Source: a bacterium | GTDB taxonomy: Bacteria > UBA9089 > CG2-30-40-21 > SBAY01 | DNA length: 6,795 nt | Reading direction: 5' to 3' | NCBI GenBank assembly: GCA_040757115.1 | Contig: JBFLYA010000201.1 | Location: forward strand, 1-6,795 | Shown: piece after piece, positions 6,408 to 6,795 of the stretch | Numbering within the stretch: position 1 is the stretch's first letter | Layout: every line of letters begins with the position of its first letter | Translations under genes and position numbers: made by a program | The notes under the pieces: generated by a model | The model's database searches: none | The model's input: the letters and a program-made list of their open reading frames with translations, nothing else | What the model was told of the DNA's origin: nothing

Positions 6408-6462
6408 ATTAGCGAGTTATCAATAGGATTCTGCAAAATAGGATTTGGGGGAGACAACAATT

Positions 6463-6504
6463 AAATATCAAATATTAAATATTAAATATCAAATATTAAA
6501 TATC
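6463..6504. repeat. AAATATY heptad array (element B), six units
   Basis: The units in order are AAATATC, AAATATT, AAATATT, AAATATC, AAATATT, AAATATC. Copy A has five strictly alternating units; the extra AAATATT here breaks the alternation, as expected of a single-unit slippage event. Confidence 0.85.
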
Positions 6505-6507
6505 AAA

Positions 6508-6621
6508 ATGCAAAATTACAAATCAAATTTCAAAGAGGAAGTAGCAGGATTTCTCAAAGAGTTGGAGGAATTTGGTAATATCTTTGCTTCAAGTATTTTA
6601 ACGCTGAAAGGAAAGAGATAA
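6508..6621 (+). other. Small open frame (37 codons) in the core of element B
   Basis: An ATG at 6508 opens a 37-residue frame ending in TAA at 6619-6621. It would encode a charged, helix-prone peptide with FLKELEEFGNIF in the middle. There is no Shine-Dalgarno: an AAATATC array precedes the ATG. In copy A the same frame (minus strand, 2374-2261) has Glu10 to Lys and a TGA in place of Gly14 (2333-2335). Both differences in the shared core change the residue or truncate the frame, which argues against selection on a peptide. I do not recognise it; it may be a decayed gene fragment or chance. Confidence 0.2.
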
Positions 6622-6641
6622 TTTTACTGAACTTTGGCAAA

Positions 6642-6795
6642 GATAGTTGATAGTAGATAGTTGATAGTTGATAGTTTATAGTAGATAGTTTATAGTTGAT
6701 AGTTGATAGTTGATAGTTGATAGTTGAAGGACTATAGACTATAAACCATAAACTATAAACCATAAACTATAAACCATAAACTATAAACTATAAAC
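6642..6795. repeat. Opposed heptad arrays (element B), continuing past window end
   Basis: Twelve units of consensus GATAGTT (variants GATAGTA, TATAGTA, TATAGTT) fill 6642-6725. After the turn GAAGGA, nine units of CTATAAA type (with CCATAAA and CTATAGA) fill 6732-6794. The corresponding arms of copy A have eleven and nine units. CCATAAA occurs three times here, alternating with CTATAAA, but once in copy A, where CTATACA units appear instead. The arms are complementary as in copy A. Confidence 0.9.

Larger units (their letters stand above)
6424..6795 (+). mobile_element. MITE-like non-autonomous element, copy B (cut by window end)
   Basis: This is a second copy of the element at 1999-2451, on the opposite strand. 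It begins TAGGATTCTGCAAAA, one base different from the matching end of copy A (TAGGGTTCTGCAAAA). It then follows copy A through the GGATTTGGGGGAGACAAC block, the heptad array, the unique core and both opposed arrays. About 95 bp of element, including the far inverted repeat, should lie beyond the window. Against copy A I see one terminal substitution, one extra AAATATY heptad, two substitutions in the unique core (at 6535 and 6547) and heptad gain or exchange in the arrays; the rest is identical. If the target duplication is 8 bp, it should be GTTATCAA (6416-6423). Confidence 0.85.

Noticed and set aside
6554-6763. Minus-strand open frame of 69 codons rich in Tyr, Ser, Ile and Asn
   Set aside because: It is translated heptad repeat plus the antisense of the element core; low complexity and no ribosome site.

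Overview
The window is AT-rich bacterial chromosomal DNA. It carries lipid A genes (fabZ, lpxA), so the host is very probably a diderm, LPS-making bacterium. Gene order, AT-rich composition and many short repeat elements suggest an uncultured lineage rather than a well-known genus; this is an impression, and the sequence does not name a species.

Layout. (1) 1-125 is the terminal part of an insertion sequence, probably IS21 family, which cuts into (2) 126-527, the C-terminal remnant of an IS1634-type DDE transposase. (3) A minus-strand gene run reads ribBA (5112-3853), hslU (3852-2461), fabZ (1974-1537), lpxA (1540-761). The first two abut with no spacer and the last two overlap by 4 bp, so this looks like one operon for riboflavin precursors, a proteolytic ATPase, fatty acid elongation and lipid A. 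(4) That operon is interrupted between hslU and fabZ by a 453-bp non-autonomous element (copy A, 1999-2451) with matching terminal inverted repeats and an 8-bp target duplication. (5) A divergent intergenic region (5113-5593) holds a nested inverted repeat of about 235 bp, a consensus-like promoter and a dyad. (6) larB (5594-6382, plus strand) encodes the first enzyme of nickel-pincer cofactor synthesis. (7) A second copy of the element (copy B, 6424 to the window end) follows larB in inverted orientation relative to copy A.

The most interesting content is the repeat element. Its terminal repeats and target duplication show that it moved as a unit, which makes it MITE-like. Its body is built almost entirely from 7-bp units: one array of AAATATY units, and a pair of opposed TATAGTT-type arrays that together form a long imperfect hairpin. 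The two copies differ mainly by gain, loss or exchange of whole heptads. They flank a segment of about 4 kb in inverted orientation, so recombination could flip hslU-ribBA-larB. A second, unrelated nested palindrome lies between ribBA and larB.

I found no tRNA, rRNA, CRISPR array or FMN riboswitch. No new multi-gene system is evident; the novelty, if any, lies in the repeats.
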